Shown one piece after another: positions 52,497 to 62,883 of a DNA stretch of 64,000 nt. The DNA is from Symsagittifera roscoffensis (lineage: Eukaryota > Xenacoelomorpha > Acoela > Convolutidae): the NCBI RefSeq assembly GCF_963678635.1, contig NC_087068.1, positions 18,048,027 through 18,112,026 of the forward strand. Reading direction: 5' to 3'. Both the position numbers and the translations under genes were made by a program. The notes under the pieces were generated by a model. It was not told the DNA's origin. It ran no database searches and saw nothing but the letters and a program-made list of their open reading frames with translations. The first letter of the stretch is position 1. Each line of letters opens with the position of its first letter.

Positions 52497-52570
52497 GGCC
52501 GCATAGCTCAGGCGGTTAGAGCATCAGGCTAATAACGCGAAGGTCGACAGTACGAGACTGTCTGTGGTCA
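52497..52570 (+). tRNA. tRNA-Ile(AAT), type E-like
   Basis: Type E anticodon stem with a normal GGCCGCA start; T loop TACGAGA. Confidence 0.4.
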
Positions 52571-52812
52571 AGGTTTCCCTCGAGCCAGATGAAATAGTCT
52601 ATTCTTTATGACACGACGATTAAAAAAACCAACTTCTGACAAAAAACTTTCCGGAAAATGAAACGCAAAAAGCCAGAGTTTCTTCATAACGAATTTTAGA
52701 AGTCTTTTTTTTAAGAACAACACGTGTGGAAAAACCTCAACTAAACAAACGCAGAGAAGTTACAAGTGTCTCAACAATAAGATCAAAAAGTTGTGAAGTC
52801 CTCAGTACAGTA

Positions 52813-52886
52813 GGCCGCATAGCTCAGTCGGTTAGAGCATCGTGCTAATAACGCGAGTGTCGACAGTTCGAGCCTGTCCATGGTCA
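52813..52886 (+). tRNA. tRNA-Ile(AAT), variant
   Basis: Acceptor end CATGGTC; variable region GAGTGTCG. Confidence 0.45.
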
Positions 52887-53131
52887 ATGCTTCCCGCGAG
52901 CCAGATAAAATAGTCTATTCTTTATGACAAGACTATTTAAAAAAATCAGCTTCTGACGAAAAATTTTCTGGAAAAAAAAACGCAGAAAAGCCAGTGTTTC
53001 TTCACAACGAATTTTAGAAGTCTATTTTTTGAAGAAGAAGACGTTTCGAAAAACCTCAAGTTAAAAAACGCAGTGAAGTTACAAGTGTCTCATTAAACGG
53101 ATCATAAAATTGTGAAGTCCCCAGTACAGCA

Positions 53132-53205
53132 GGCCGCATAGCTCAATCGGTTAGAGCATCGTGCTAATAACGCGAGGGTCGACATTTCGAGACTGTCTGT
53201 GGCCA
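53132..53205 (+). tRNA. tRNA-Ile(AAT), near consensus
   Basis: D loop AATCGG; T stem GACAT with a mismatch. Confidence 0.6.
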
Positions 53206-53447
53206 ATGCTTTCTCGCGAGAGAAAGAATTGATTATATTTTTATGACACGACGAAAAAAAATTCATCTTCTGACGAAAAACTTTCTGCAAAACAAAACGC
53301 AGAAAAGCCAGAGTTTCTTCATAACGAATTTTAGAAGTCTTTTTTAAAGAAGAATACGTTTCGAAAAACCTTAGGTAAATAAACGCAGCGAAGTTACAAG
53401 TGTCTTATCAATAAGATCAAAAAAAAATGTGAATCCCAAGTAAATCA

Positions 53448-53521
53448 GGCCGCATAGCTCAGTCGGTTAGAGCATCGTGCTAATAACGCGAGGGTCGACA
53501 GTTCCAGCCTGTCTGTGGTCA
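53448..53521 (+). tRNA. tRNA-Ile(AAT), near consensus
   Basis: T loop TTCCAGC removes an invariant B-box base; wobble end. Confidence 0.6.
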
Positions 53522-53759
53522 ATGCTTCTCGCGAGCCAAAAGAATGAGTCTATTCTTTATGTCACGACGATTTAAAAAAATTCAACTTCTGAAGAAAGAT
53601 TTTCTGGAAAAAAACGCAGAAAAGCAGGAGTTTCTTCATAACGAATTTTAGAAGTCTTCTTGTTGAAGAAGACGTTTCGAAAAACATCAAAAAAAACTCA
53701 GAGAACTTACAAGTGTCTCTTTAATAAGATCATAGAGTTGTGAAGTCCCCAGTACAGCA

Positions 53760-53833
53760 GGCCGCATAGCTCAGTCGGTTAGAGCATCGTGCAAATAACG
53801 CGAGGGTCGACAGTTCGAGCCTCTCTGTGGCCA
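53760..53833 (+). tRNA. tRNA-Ile(AAT), U33-lost variant
   Basis: Loop CAAATAA; T stem CTCTC. Confidence 0.4.
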
Positions 53834-54058
53834 GTGCTTTCCGCGAAAGAAAGAATTGATTTTATTTTAATGACACGACGAGAAACAATTCAACTTCTGA
53901 CAAAAAAATTTTTGGAAAATAAAACGCAGAAAAGCCAGAGTTTCTTCAAAACGCATTTTAGAAGTATTTTATTCGAAAAACCTCAAGTAAAAAACCGCAG
54001 AGAGGTTACAAGTGTCTCATCAATAAGATCATAAAGTTGTGTAGACCCCAGTACAGCA

Positions 54059-54132
54059 GGCCGCATAGCTCAGTCGGTTAGAGCATCGTGCTAATAACGC
54101 GAGGGTCGACATTTCGAGACTGTCTGTGGCCA
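54059..54132 (+). tRNA. tRNA-Ile(AAT), near consensus
   Basis: T arm GACAT TTCGAGA CTGTC has one mismatch; otherwise consensus. Confidence 0.65.
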
Positions 54133-54330
54133 ATGCTTTCTCGCGAGAGAAAGAATTGATTATATTTTTATAAAAAAAACGCAGAAAAGCCAGTGTTTCT
54201 TCATAACGAATTTAAGAAGTCTATTTTTTGAAGAAGAAGACGTTTCGAAAAACCTCAAGTTAAAAAACGCAGAGAAGTTACAAGTGTCTCATCAACAGGA
54301 TCATAAAATTGTGAAGTCCCCAGTACAGCA

Positions 54331-54404
54331 GGCCGCATAGCTCAGTCGGTTAGAGCATCGTGCTAATAACGCGAAGTTCGACATTTCGAGACTGTCTGTG
54401 GCCA
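54331..54404 (+). tRNA. tRNA-Ile(AAT), near consensus
   Basis: As 54059 with GAAGTTCG in the variable region. Confidence 0.55.
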
Positions 54405-54646
54405 ATGCTTTCTCGCGAGAGAAAGAATTGATTATATTTTTCTGACACGACGAAAAAAAAATCAACTTCTGACGAAAAACTTTTTGCAAAACAAAACGCA
54501 GAAAAACCAGAATTTCATCATAACTAATTTTAGAAGTCTTTTTTTAAAGAAGAATACGTTTCGAAAAACCTTAGGTAAACAAACGCAGAGAAGTTACAAG
54601 TGTCTCATCAATAATATCAAAAAGTTGTGAAGACCCAAGTACAGCA

Positions 54647-54720
54647 GGCCGCATAGCTCAGTCGGTTAGCGCATCGTGCTAATAACGCGAGGGTCGACAT
54701 TTCGAGACTGTCTGTGGCCA
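54647..54720 (+). tRNA. tRNA-Ile(AAT), near consensus
   Basis: As 54059; D stem ends GCGC. Confidence 0.55.
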
Positions 54721-54961
54721 ATGCTTTCTCGCGAGAGAAAGAATTGATTATATTTTTATGACACGACGAAAAAAAATTCAACTTCTGACGAAAAACTTTC
54801 TGCAAAACAAAACGCAGAAAAACCAGAGTTTCATCATAACGAGTTTTAGAAGTCTTTTTTTAAAGAAGAATACGTTTCGAAAAACCTTAGGTAAACAAAC
54901 GCAGAGAAGTTACAAGTGTCTCATCAATAAGATCAAAAAATGTGAAGTCCCAAGTATATCA

Positions 54962-55035
54962 GGCCGCATAGCTCAGTCGGTTAGAGCATCGTGCTAATAA
55001 CGCGAGGGTCGACAGTTCGAGCCTGTCTGTGGTCA
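54962..55035 (+). tRNA. tRNA-Ile(AAT), consensus with wobble end
   Basis: Only difference is G2:U71. Confidence 0.8.
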
Positions 55036-55272
55036 ATGCTTCTCGCGAGCCAAAGGAATGAGTCTATTCTTTATGTCACGACGATTTAAAAAAATCAACT
55101 TCTGAAGAAAGATTTTCTGGAAAAAAACGCAGACAAGCAGGAGTTTCTTCATAACGAATTTTAGAAGTCTTCTTCTTGAAGAAGACGTTTCGAAAAACAT
55201 CAAAAAAAACTCAGAGAAGTTACAAGTGTCTCTTTAATAAGATCATAGAGTTGTGAAGTCCCCAGTCCAGCA

Positions 55273-55346
55273 GGCCGCATAGCTCAGTCGGTTAGAGCAT
55301 CGTGCTAATAACGCGAGTGTCGACAGTTCGAGCCTGTCTATGGTCA
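55273..55346 (+). tRNA. tRNA-Ile(AAT), variant
   Basis: Acceptor end TATGGTC; variable region GAGTGTCG. Confidence 0.55.
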
Positions 55347-55591
55347 ATGCTTCCCGCGAGCCAGATAAAATAGTCTATTCTTTATGACAAGACTATTTAA
55401 AAAAAATCAGCTTCTGACGAAAAATTTTCTGGAAAAAAAACGCAGAAAAGCCTGTGTTTCTTCATAACGAATTTTAGAAGTCTATTTTTTGAAGAAGAAG
55501 ACGTTTCGAAAAACCTCAAGTTAAAAAACGCAGAGAAGTTACAAGTGTCTCATCAATAAGATCAAAAAGTTGTAAAGACCCAAGTACAGCA

Positions 55592-55665
55592 GGCCGCATA
55601 GCTCAGTCGGTTAGAGCATTGTGCGAATAACGCGAGGGTCGACATTTCGAGACTGTCTGTGGCCA
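55592..55665 (+). tRNA. tRNA-Ile(AAT), U33-lost variant
   Basis: Loop CGAATAA; anticodon stem TTGTG; T stem GACAT. Confidence 0.4.
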
Positions 55666-55909
55666 ATGCTTTCTCGCGAGAGAAAGAATTGATTATATTT
55701 TTATGACACGACGAAAAAAAATTCAACTTCTGACTAAAAACTTTCTGCAAAACAAAACGCAGAAAAGCCAGAGTTTCACCATAACGAATTTTAGAAGTCT
55801 TTTTTTAAAGAAGAATACGTTTCGAAAAACCTTAGGTAAATAAACGCAGCGAAGTTACAAGTGTCTTATCAATAAGATCAAAAAAAAATGTGAAGTCCCA
55901 AGTACATCA

Positions 55910-55983
55910 GGCCACATAGCTCAGTCGGTTAGAGCATCATGCTAATAACGCGAGGGTCGACAGTTCGAGCCTGTCTGTGGTCA
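55910..55983 (+). tRNA. tRNA-Ile(AAT), near consensus
   Basis: GGCCACA acceptor (paired) and anticodon stem TCATG; wobble end. Confidence 0.6.
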
Positions 55984-56225
55984 ATGCTTCTCGCGAGCGA
56001 AAGGAATGAGTCTATTCTTTATGTCACGACGATTTAAAAAATTCAACTTCTGAAGAAAGATTTTCTGGAAAAAACGCAGAAAAGCAGGAGTTTCTTCATA
56101 ACGAGTTTTAGAAGTAATTTTTTTGAAGAAGAAGACGTTTCGAAAAACCTCAAGTAAACAAACGCAGAGAGGTTACAAATGTCTCATCAATAAGATCATA
56201 AAGTTGTGAAGACCCTATTACATCA

Positions 56226-56299
56226 GGCTGCATAGCTCAGTCGGTTAGAGCATCGTGCTAATAACGCGAGGGTCGACAATTCGAGCCTGTCTGTGGTTA
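56226..56299 (+). tRNA. tRNA-Ile(AAT), variant
   Basis: GGCTGCA acceptor, T stem GACAA, end TGTGGTT. Confidence 0.5.
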
Positions 56300-56542
56300 A
56301 TTCTTCCAGCGAGCCAGATGATAAAGTCTATTCTTTCTGACACGACTATTTAAAAAAATTCAACTTCTGACAAAATAATTTCTGGAAAAAAACGCAGAAA
56401 AGCCTGAGTTTCTTCATAACGAATTTTAGAAGTCTTTTTCTGAAGAAGAATACGTTTCGAAAAACCTCAAGTAAAAAAACGCAGAGAAGTTACAAGTGTC
56501 TCATCAATAAGACCATAAAGTTACGAAGTCCCCATTACAACA

Positions 56543-56616
56543 GGCCGCATAGCTCTGTCGGTTAGAGCATCGTGCTAATAACCGGAGGGTCGACAGTTCG
56601 AGCCTGTCTGTGGTCA
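56543..56616 (+). tRNA. tRNA-Ile(AAT), variant
   Basis: D loop TGTCGG; anticodon stem 3' side CCGGA; wobble end. Confidence 0.5.
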
Positions 56617-56859
56617 ATGCTTCCCGCGAGCCAGATGATATAGTCTATTTTTTATGACACGACGATATAAAAAAATTCAACTTCTGACGAAAGAACTTCT
56701 GGAAAAAAACGCAGAAAAGCCAGAGTTTCTTCATAACGAATTATTGAAGTCTTTTTTTTAATGTGAAGACGTTTCAAAAAACCTCAAGTAAAAAAACGCA
56801 GAGAAGTTACAAGTGTCTAATCAAAAAGATAATTAAGTTGTGAAGTCCACAGTACATCA

Positions 56860-56933
56860 GGCCGCATAGCTTAATCGGTTAGAGCATCAGGCTAAAAACG
56901 CGAAGGTCGACAGTTCGAGACTGTCTGTGGTCA
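56860..56933 (+). tRNA. tRNA-like with AAA anticodon
   Basis: Type E anticodon stem (TCAGG) around CTAAAAA; D arm GCTTAATCGG. Confidence 0.35.
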
Positions 56934-57176
56934 AGGTTTCCCTCGAGCCAGATGAAATAGTCTATTCTTTATGAAACGACGATTAAAAAAAATCAACTTC
57001 TGACGAAAAATTTTCTGAAAAAAAAAACGCAGAAAAGCCAGTGTTTCTTCATAACGAATTAAGAAGTCTTTTTTTTAAGAACAACACAATTGGAAAAACC
57101 TCAACTAAACAAACGCAGAGAAGTTACAAGTGTCTCATCAATAAGATCAAAAAGTTGTGAAGTCCTGAGTACAGTA

Positions 57177-57250
57177 GGCAGCATAGCTCAGTCGGTTAGA
57201 GCATCGTGCTAATAACGCGAGTGTCGACAGTTCGAGCCTGTCTGTGGTCA
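57177..57250 (+). tRNA. tRNA-Ile(AAT), near consensus
   Basis: Acceptor GGCAGCA has one mismatch; wobble end. Confidence 0.6.
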
Positions 57251-57490
57251 ATGCTTCCCGCGAGCCAGATAAAATAGTCTATTTTTTATGACAAGACGAT
57301 TTAAAAAATCAGCTTCTGACGAAAAATTTTCTGGAAAAAAAACGCAGAAAAGCCAGTGTTTCTTCATAACGAATTTTAGAAGTCTATTTTTTGAAGAAGA
57401 CGTTTCGAAAAACCTCAAGTGAAAAAACGCAGAGAAGTTACAAGTGTCTCATCAACAGGATGATAAAGTTGTGAAGTCCCCGGTACAGCA

Positions 57491-57564
57491 GACCGCATAG
57501 CTCAGTCGGTTAGAGCATCGTGCTAATAACGCGAGGGTCGACATTTCGAGACTGTCTGTGCCCA
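57491..57564 (+). tRNA. tRNA-Ile(AAT), variant
   Basis: GACCGCA against TGTGCCC: acceptor mispaired; T stem GACAT. Confidence 0.45.
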
Positions 57565-57804
57565 ATGCTTTCTCGCGAGAGAAAGAATTGATTATATTTT
57601 TATGACACGAAAAAAAATTCAACTTCTGACGAAAAACTTTCTGCAAAACAAAACGCAGAAAAGCCAGAGTTTCATCATAACGAATTTTAGAAGTTTTTTT
57701 TTAAAAAAAGAATACGTTTCGAAAAACCTTAGGTAAACAAACGCAGAGAAGTTACAAGTGTCTCATCAATAAGATCAAAAAGTTGTGAAGACCCAAGTAC
57801 AGCA

Positions 57805-57878
57805 GGCCGCATAGTTCAGTCGGTTAGAGCATCGTGCTAATAACGCGAGGGTCGACAGTATGAGCCTGTCTGTGGCCA
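57805..57878 (+). tRNA. tRNA-Ile(AAT), variant
   Basis: D stem GTTC; T loop TATGAGC damages the B box. Confidence 0.5.
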
Positions 57879-58121
57879 GTGCTTCCCGCGAGAGAAAGAA
57901 TTGATTTTATTTTTATGACACGACGAGAGACAGCTCAACTTCTGACGAAAAACTTTTTGGAAAACAAAACGCAGAAAAGCCAGAGTTTCTTCATAACGAA
58001 TTTTAGAAGTATTTTTTTTTGAAGAAGAAAACGTTTCGAAAAACCTCAAGTAAACAAACGCAGATAGGTTACAAGTGTATCATCAACAGGATCACAAAGT
58101 TGTGAAGTCCACGGTACAGCA

Positions 58122-58195
58122 GGCCGCATAGCTCAGTCGGTTAGAGCATCATGCTTATAACGCGAGGGTCGACATTTCGAGACTGTCTGTGGCCA
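58122..58195 (+). tRNA. tRNA-like with Ile body and TAT anticodon
   Basis: Loop CTTATAA reads TAT, which would decode the Ile codon ATA; anticodon stem TCATG has one mismatch. Confidence 0.5.
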
Positions 58196-58439
58196 ATGCT
58201 TTCTCGCGAGAGAAAGAATTGATTATATTTTTATGACACGACGAAAAAAAATTCAACTTCTGACAAAAAACTTCTGCAAAACAAAATGCAGAAAAGCCAG
58301 AGTTTCTTCATAACGAATTTTAGAAGTTTTCTTTTTTTAAAGAAGAATACGTTTCGAAAAATTTTAGGTAAACAAACGCAGAGAAGTTACAAGTGTCTCA
58401 TCAATAAGATCAAAAAGTTGTAAAGTCCCCAGTACATTA

Positions 58440-58504
58440 GGCCGCATAAATCGAGCATCGTGCTAATAACACGAGGGACGACAGTTCGAGCCTGTCTGTG
58501 GTCA
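58440..58504 (+). pseudogene. tRNA-Ile-like (AAT) lacking the D arm
   Basis: Nine bases of the D arm are deleted, removing the A box. Confidence 0.6.
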
Positions 58505-58746
58505 ATGCTTACCTTGAGCCTGATAAATTACTCTATTTTTTATGACACGACGATTTTAAAAAATTCAAATTCTGACGAAAAAGTTTCTGGAAAAAACGCA
58601 GAAAAGCAGAGTTTCTTCATAACGAATTTTAGAAGTATTTTTTTTGAAGAAGAAAACGTTTCGAAAAACCTCAAGTAAACAAACGCAGAGAGGTTACAAG
58701 TGTCTCATCAACAGGATAATAAAATTGTGAAGTCCTCAGTACAGCA

Positions 58747-58820
58747 GGCCGCATAGCTCAGTCGGTTAGAGCATCGTGCTGATAACGCGAGGGTCGACAT
58801 TTCGAGACTGTCTGTGGCCA
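58747..58820 (+). tRNA. tRNA-Ile(GAT)
   Basis: Loop CTGATAA with good acceptor, D and anticodon stems; T stem GACAT has one mismatch. Confidence 0.6.
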
Positions 58821-59064
58821 AGGCTTTCTCGCAAGAGAAAGAATTGATTATATTTTTATGACACGACGAAAAAAAATTCAACTTCTGACTAAAAACTTTC
58901 TGCAAAACAAAACGCAGAAAAGCCAGAGTTTCTTCATAACGAATTTTAGAAGTCTTTTTTTTTAAAGAAGAATACGTTTCGAAAAACCTTAGGTAAACAA
59001 ATGCAGAGAAGTTACAAGTGTCTCATCAATAAGATCAAAAAGTTGTGAAGTCCCCAGTACATTA

Positions 59065-59138
59065 GGTCGCATAAATCAGTCCCTTAGAGCATCGTGCTAA
59101 TAACGCGAGGGTCGACGGTTCGAGCCTGTCTGGGGTCA
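59065..59138 (+). tRNA. tRNA-Ile(AAT), degenerate
   Basis: D arm AATCAGTCCCTTA has lost the GG; T stem GACGG, end TGGGGTC. Confidence 0.35.
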
Positions 59139-59377
59139 ATGCTTCCCGCGAGCCAAAGAAATCAGTCTATTCTTTATGTCACGACGATTTAAAAAGTTCA
59201 ACTTATGAAGAAAGACTTTCTGGAAAAAAAATGCAGAAAAGCCAGAGTTTATTCAGAACGAGTTTTCGAACTCTTTTTTGAAGAAGAGGTTTCGAAAAAC
59301 CTCGAATAAATAAACTCAGAGAAGTTATAAGTTTCTCATCCATAGGATCAAAAAGTTGTGAAGTCTCGATTGCAACA

Positions 59378-59451
59378 GGGCACATAGCTCAGTCGGTTAA
59401 AGCATCGTGCTAATAACATGAGGGTCGACAGTTCGAGACTGTCTGTGGTCA
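59378..59451 (+). tRNA. tRNA-Ile(AAT), variant
   Basis: Same family as 39841 and 41705, with GGGCACA acceptor. Confidence 0.45.
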
Positions 59452-59685
59452 CTGCGTCCCGCGAGCCAAATGAATTACTCCATTCTTTATGACACGATGA
59501 TTATAAAAAATTCAACTTCAAAAGAGATTTTCCGGAAAAAAACGCAGAAAAGCAGGAGTTTCTTCATAACGAATTTTAGAAGTCTTCGTCTTGAAGAAGA
59601 CGTTTCGAAAAACATTAAAAAAAACAGAGAAGTTACAAGTGTCTCAGATATAAGATACTAGAGTTGTGAAACCCCAAGTACAGCA

Positions 59686-59759
59686 GGCCGCATAGCTCAT
59701 TCGGTTAGAGCATCGTGCTAAGAACGCGAGGGTCGACAGTTCGAGACTGTCTGTGGCCA
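59686..59759 (+). tRNA. tRNA-like with Ile body and AAG anticodon
   Basis: Loop CTAAGAA in a fully paired cloverleaf; AAG would read a Leu codon. D loop ATTCGG. Confidence 0.6.
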
Positions 59760-59998
59760 GTGCTTCCCACGAGAGAAAGAATTGATTTTATTTGTATGAC
59801 ACGACGAGAGACAACTCAACTTCTGACGGAAAACTTTCTGGAAAAAAACGCAGAAAAGCCAGAGTTTCGTCATAACGAATTTTAGAAGTTTTTTTTTGAA
59901 GAAGAAAACGTTTCGAAAAACCTCAAGTAAACAAACGCAGAGAGGTTACAAGTGTCTCATCAATAAGATAATAGAGTTGTGAAGTCCCAAGTACAGCA

Positions 59999-60072
59999 GG
60001 CCGCATGGCTCAGACGGTTAGAGCATCGTGCTAATAACGCGAGGGTCGACAGTTCGAGCCTGTCTGTGGTCA
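59999..60072 (+). tRNA. tRNA-Ile(AAT), near consensus
   Basis: Position 9 is G and D loop is AGACGG; wobble end. Confidence 0.65.
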
Positions 60073-60315
60073 ATTCTTCCAGCGAGCCAGATGATATAGT
60101 CTATTCTTTATGACAAGACGATTAAAAAAAATTCAATTTCTGACGAAAAAATTTCTGGAAAAAAATGCAGAAAAGCCAGAGTTTCTTCATAAAGAATTTT
60201 AGAATTCTTTTTCTGAAGAAGAATACGTTTCGAAAAACCTCAAGTAAATAAACGCAGAGAAATTACAAGTTTCTCATCAATAAAACCTTAAAGTTGTGAA
60301 GTCCCCATAACAGCA

Positions 60316-60389
60316 GGCCGCATAGCTCAGTCGGTTAGAGCATCGTGCTAATAATGCGACGGTCCACAGTTCGAGCCTATCTGTGGTCA
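60316..60389 (+). tRNA. tRNA-Ile(AAT), variant
   Basis: Anticodon stem 3' side TGCGA; T stem CACAG/CTATC. Confidence 0.5.
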
Positions 60390-60636
60390 ATGCTTCCCGC
60401 GAGCCAGTTGATATAGTCTATTCTTTATGACACGACGATTTAAAAAAAATTCAACTTCTGACGAAAAAACTTCTAGAAAAAAAAAACGCAGAAAAGCCAG
60501 AGTTTCTTCATAACGAATTTTAGAAGTCTCTTTTTAGGAATAAGACGTTTCAAAAAAACCTCAAGTAAAAAATTGCAGAGAAGTTACAAGTGTCTAATCA
60601 AAAAGATCATAAAGTTGTGAAGTCCTCAGTAGAGCA

Positions 60637-60710
60637 GGCCGCATAGCTCAGTCGTTTAGAGAATCAGGCTAATAACGCGAAGGTCGACAGTTCGTGCCTG
60701 TCTGTGGTCA
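60637..60710 (+). tRNA. tRNA-Ile(AAT), degenerate
   Basis: D loop GTCGTTTA, anticodon stem TCAGG, T loop TTCGTGC. Confidence 0.35.
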
Positions 60711-60927
60711 AGGCTTCCGGCGAGCCAGATGAAATAGTTTATTCTTTATGACACGACGATTTAAAAAAATCAACTTCTGACGAAAAACTTTCCGGAAAAT
60801 AAAACGCAAAAAGCCTGAGTTTTTGTTAAGATGAACACGTTTGGAAAAACCTCAAGTAAACAAACGCAGAGAAGTTACAAGTGTCTCATCAATAAGATAA
60901 TAGAGTTGTGAAGTCCCAAGTATAGCA

Positions 60928-61001
60928 GGCCGCATAGCTCAGTCGGTTAGAGCATCGTGCTAATAACGCGAGGGTCGACAGTTCGAGCCTGTCTGTGGCC
61001 A
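60928..61001 (+). tRNA. tRNA-Ile(AAT), exact consensus
   Basis: All arms pair; last exact copy in the array. Confidence 0.85.
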
Positions 61002-61246
61002 GTTCTTCCCGCGAGAGACAGAATTGATTTTATTTTTATGACACGACGAGAGACAACTCAACTTCTGACGAAAAACTTTCTCGAAAAAAAACGCAGAAAA
61101 GCCAGAGTTTCTTCATAACGAATTTTAGAAGTATTTTTTTGAAGAAGAAAAAAAAACGTTTCGAAAAACCTCAAGTAAACAAACGCAGAGAGATTACAAG
61201 TGTCTCATCAATAAGATAATAGAGTTGTGAAGTCCCAAGTACAGCA

Positions 61247-61320
61247 GGCCGCATAGCTCAGTCGGTTAGAGCATCGTGCTAATAACGCGAGGGTCGACAA
61301 ATCGAGCCTGTCTGTGGTAA
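61247..61320 (+). tRNA. tRNA-Ile(AAT), variant
   Basis: T stem/loop GACAA ATCGAGC; acceptor end TGTGGTA. Confidence 0.5.
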
Positions 61321-61552
61321 ATTCTTCCAGCGAGCCAGATGATGACAAGACAATTAAAAAAAATTCAATTCTGACGAAAAACTTTCTGGAAAAAAAAACG
61401 CAGAAAAGCCAGAGTTTCTTCATAACGAATTTTGGAAGTATTTTTTGAAGAAGAAAAAAAAACGTTTCGAAAAACCTCAAGTAAACAAACGCAGAAGGGT
61501 TACAAGTGTCTCATCAATAAGATAATAGAGTTGTGAAGTCCCAAGTACAGCA

Positions 61553-61626
61553 GGCCGCATAGCTCAGTCGGTTAGAGCATCGTGCTAATAACGCGAGGGT
61601 CGACAAATCGAGCCTGTCTGTGGTAA
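61553..61626 (+). tRNA. tRNA-Ile(AAT), variant
   Basis: Same as 61247. Confidence 0.5.
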
Positions 61627-61859
61627 ATTCTTCCAGCGAGCCAGATGATATAGTCTATTCTTTATGACAAGACAATTATAAAAAATTCAACTTCAAAAGA
61701 GATTTTCCGGAAAAAAACGCAGAAAAGCAGGAGTTTCTTCATAACGAATTTTAGAAGTCTTCGTCTTGAAGAAGACGTTTCGAAAAACATTAAAAAAACA
61801 GAGAAGTTACAAGTGTCTCAGCAATATGATAATAGAGTTGTGAAACCCCAAGTACAGCA

Positions 61860-61933
61860 GGCCGCATAGCTCATTCGGTTAGAGCATCGTGCTAATAACG
61901 CGAGGGTCGACAGTTCGAGACTGTCTGTGGCCA
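61860..61933 (+). tRNA. tRNA-Ile(AAT), near consensus
   Basis: Counterpart of 59686 but with the AAT anticodon. Confidence 0.7.
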
Positions 61934-62173
61934 GTGCTTCCCACAAGAGAAAGAATTGATTTTTTTTGTATGACACGACGAGAGACAACTCAACTTCTGA
62001 CGGAAAACTTTCTGGAAAAAAACGCAGAAAAGCCAGAGTTTCTTCATAACGAATTTTAGAAGTTTTTTTTTTGAAGAAGAAAACGTTTCGAAAAACCTCA
62101 AGTAAGCAAACGCAGAGAGGTTACAAGTGTCTCATCAATAAGATAATAGAGTTGTGAAGTCCCAAGTACAGCA

Positions 62174-62247
62174 GGCCGCATAGCTCAGACGGTTAGAGCA
62201 TCGTGCTAATAACGCGAGGGTCGACAGTTCGAGCCTGTCTGTGGTCA
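62174..62247 (+). tRNA. tRNA-Ile(AAT), near consensus
   Basis: D loop AGACGG; wobble end. Confidence 0.7.
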
Positions 62248-62489
62248 ATTCTTCCAGCGAGCCAGATGATATAGTCTATTCTTTATGACAAGACGATTAA
62301 AAAAATTCAATTTCTGACGAAAAAATTTCTGGAAAAAAATGCAGAAAAGCCAGAGTTTCTTCATAAAGAATTTTAGAATTCTTTTTCTGAAGAAGAATAC
62401 GTTTCGAAAAACCTCAAGTAAATAAACGCAGAGAAATTACAAGTTTCTCATCAATAAAACCTTAAAGTTGTGAAGTCCCCATTACAGCA

Positions 62490-62563
62490 GGCCGCATAGC
62501 TCAGTCGGTTAGAGCATCGTGCTAATAATGCGACGGTCGACAGTTCGAGCCTATCTGTGGTCA
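62490..62563 (+). tRNA. tRNA-Ile(AAT), variant
   Basis: T stem CTATC and anticodon stem TGCGA; wobble end. Confidence 0.55.
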
Positions 62564-62809
62564 ATGCTTCCCGCGAGCCAGTTGATATAGTCTATTCTTT
62601 ATGACACGACGATTTAAAAAAAATTCAACTTCTGACGAAAAAACTTCTAGAAAAAAAAACGCAGAAAAGTCAGAGTTTCTTCATAACGAATTTTAGAAGT
62701 CTCTTTTTAGGAATAAGACGTTTCAAAAAAACCTCAAGTAAAAAAACGCAGAGAAGTTACAAGTGTCTAATCAAAAAGATCATAAAGTTGTGAAGTCCTC
62801 AGTAGAGCA

Positions 62810-62883
62810 GGCCGCATAGCTCAGTCGTTTAGAGCATCAGGCTAATAACGCGAAGGTCGACAGTTCGTGCCTGTCTGTGGTCA
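62810..62883 (+). tRNA. tRNA-Ile(AAT), degenerate; last copy
   Basis: D loop GTCGTTTA, anticodon stem TCAGG, T loop TTCGTGC. The array stops about 100 bp later. Confidence 0.4.

Noticed and set aside
18985-62101. Dozens of 60-100 codon ORFs with near-identical products beginning MLITRGSTVRACLWP or MQKVFRQKL
   Set aside because: They are translations of the tRNA sequence and spacer in the repeat units. Their starts use GTG inside the anticodon arm, and frames break between units as spacer tracts change length.
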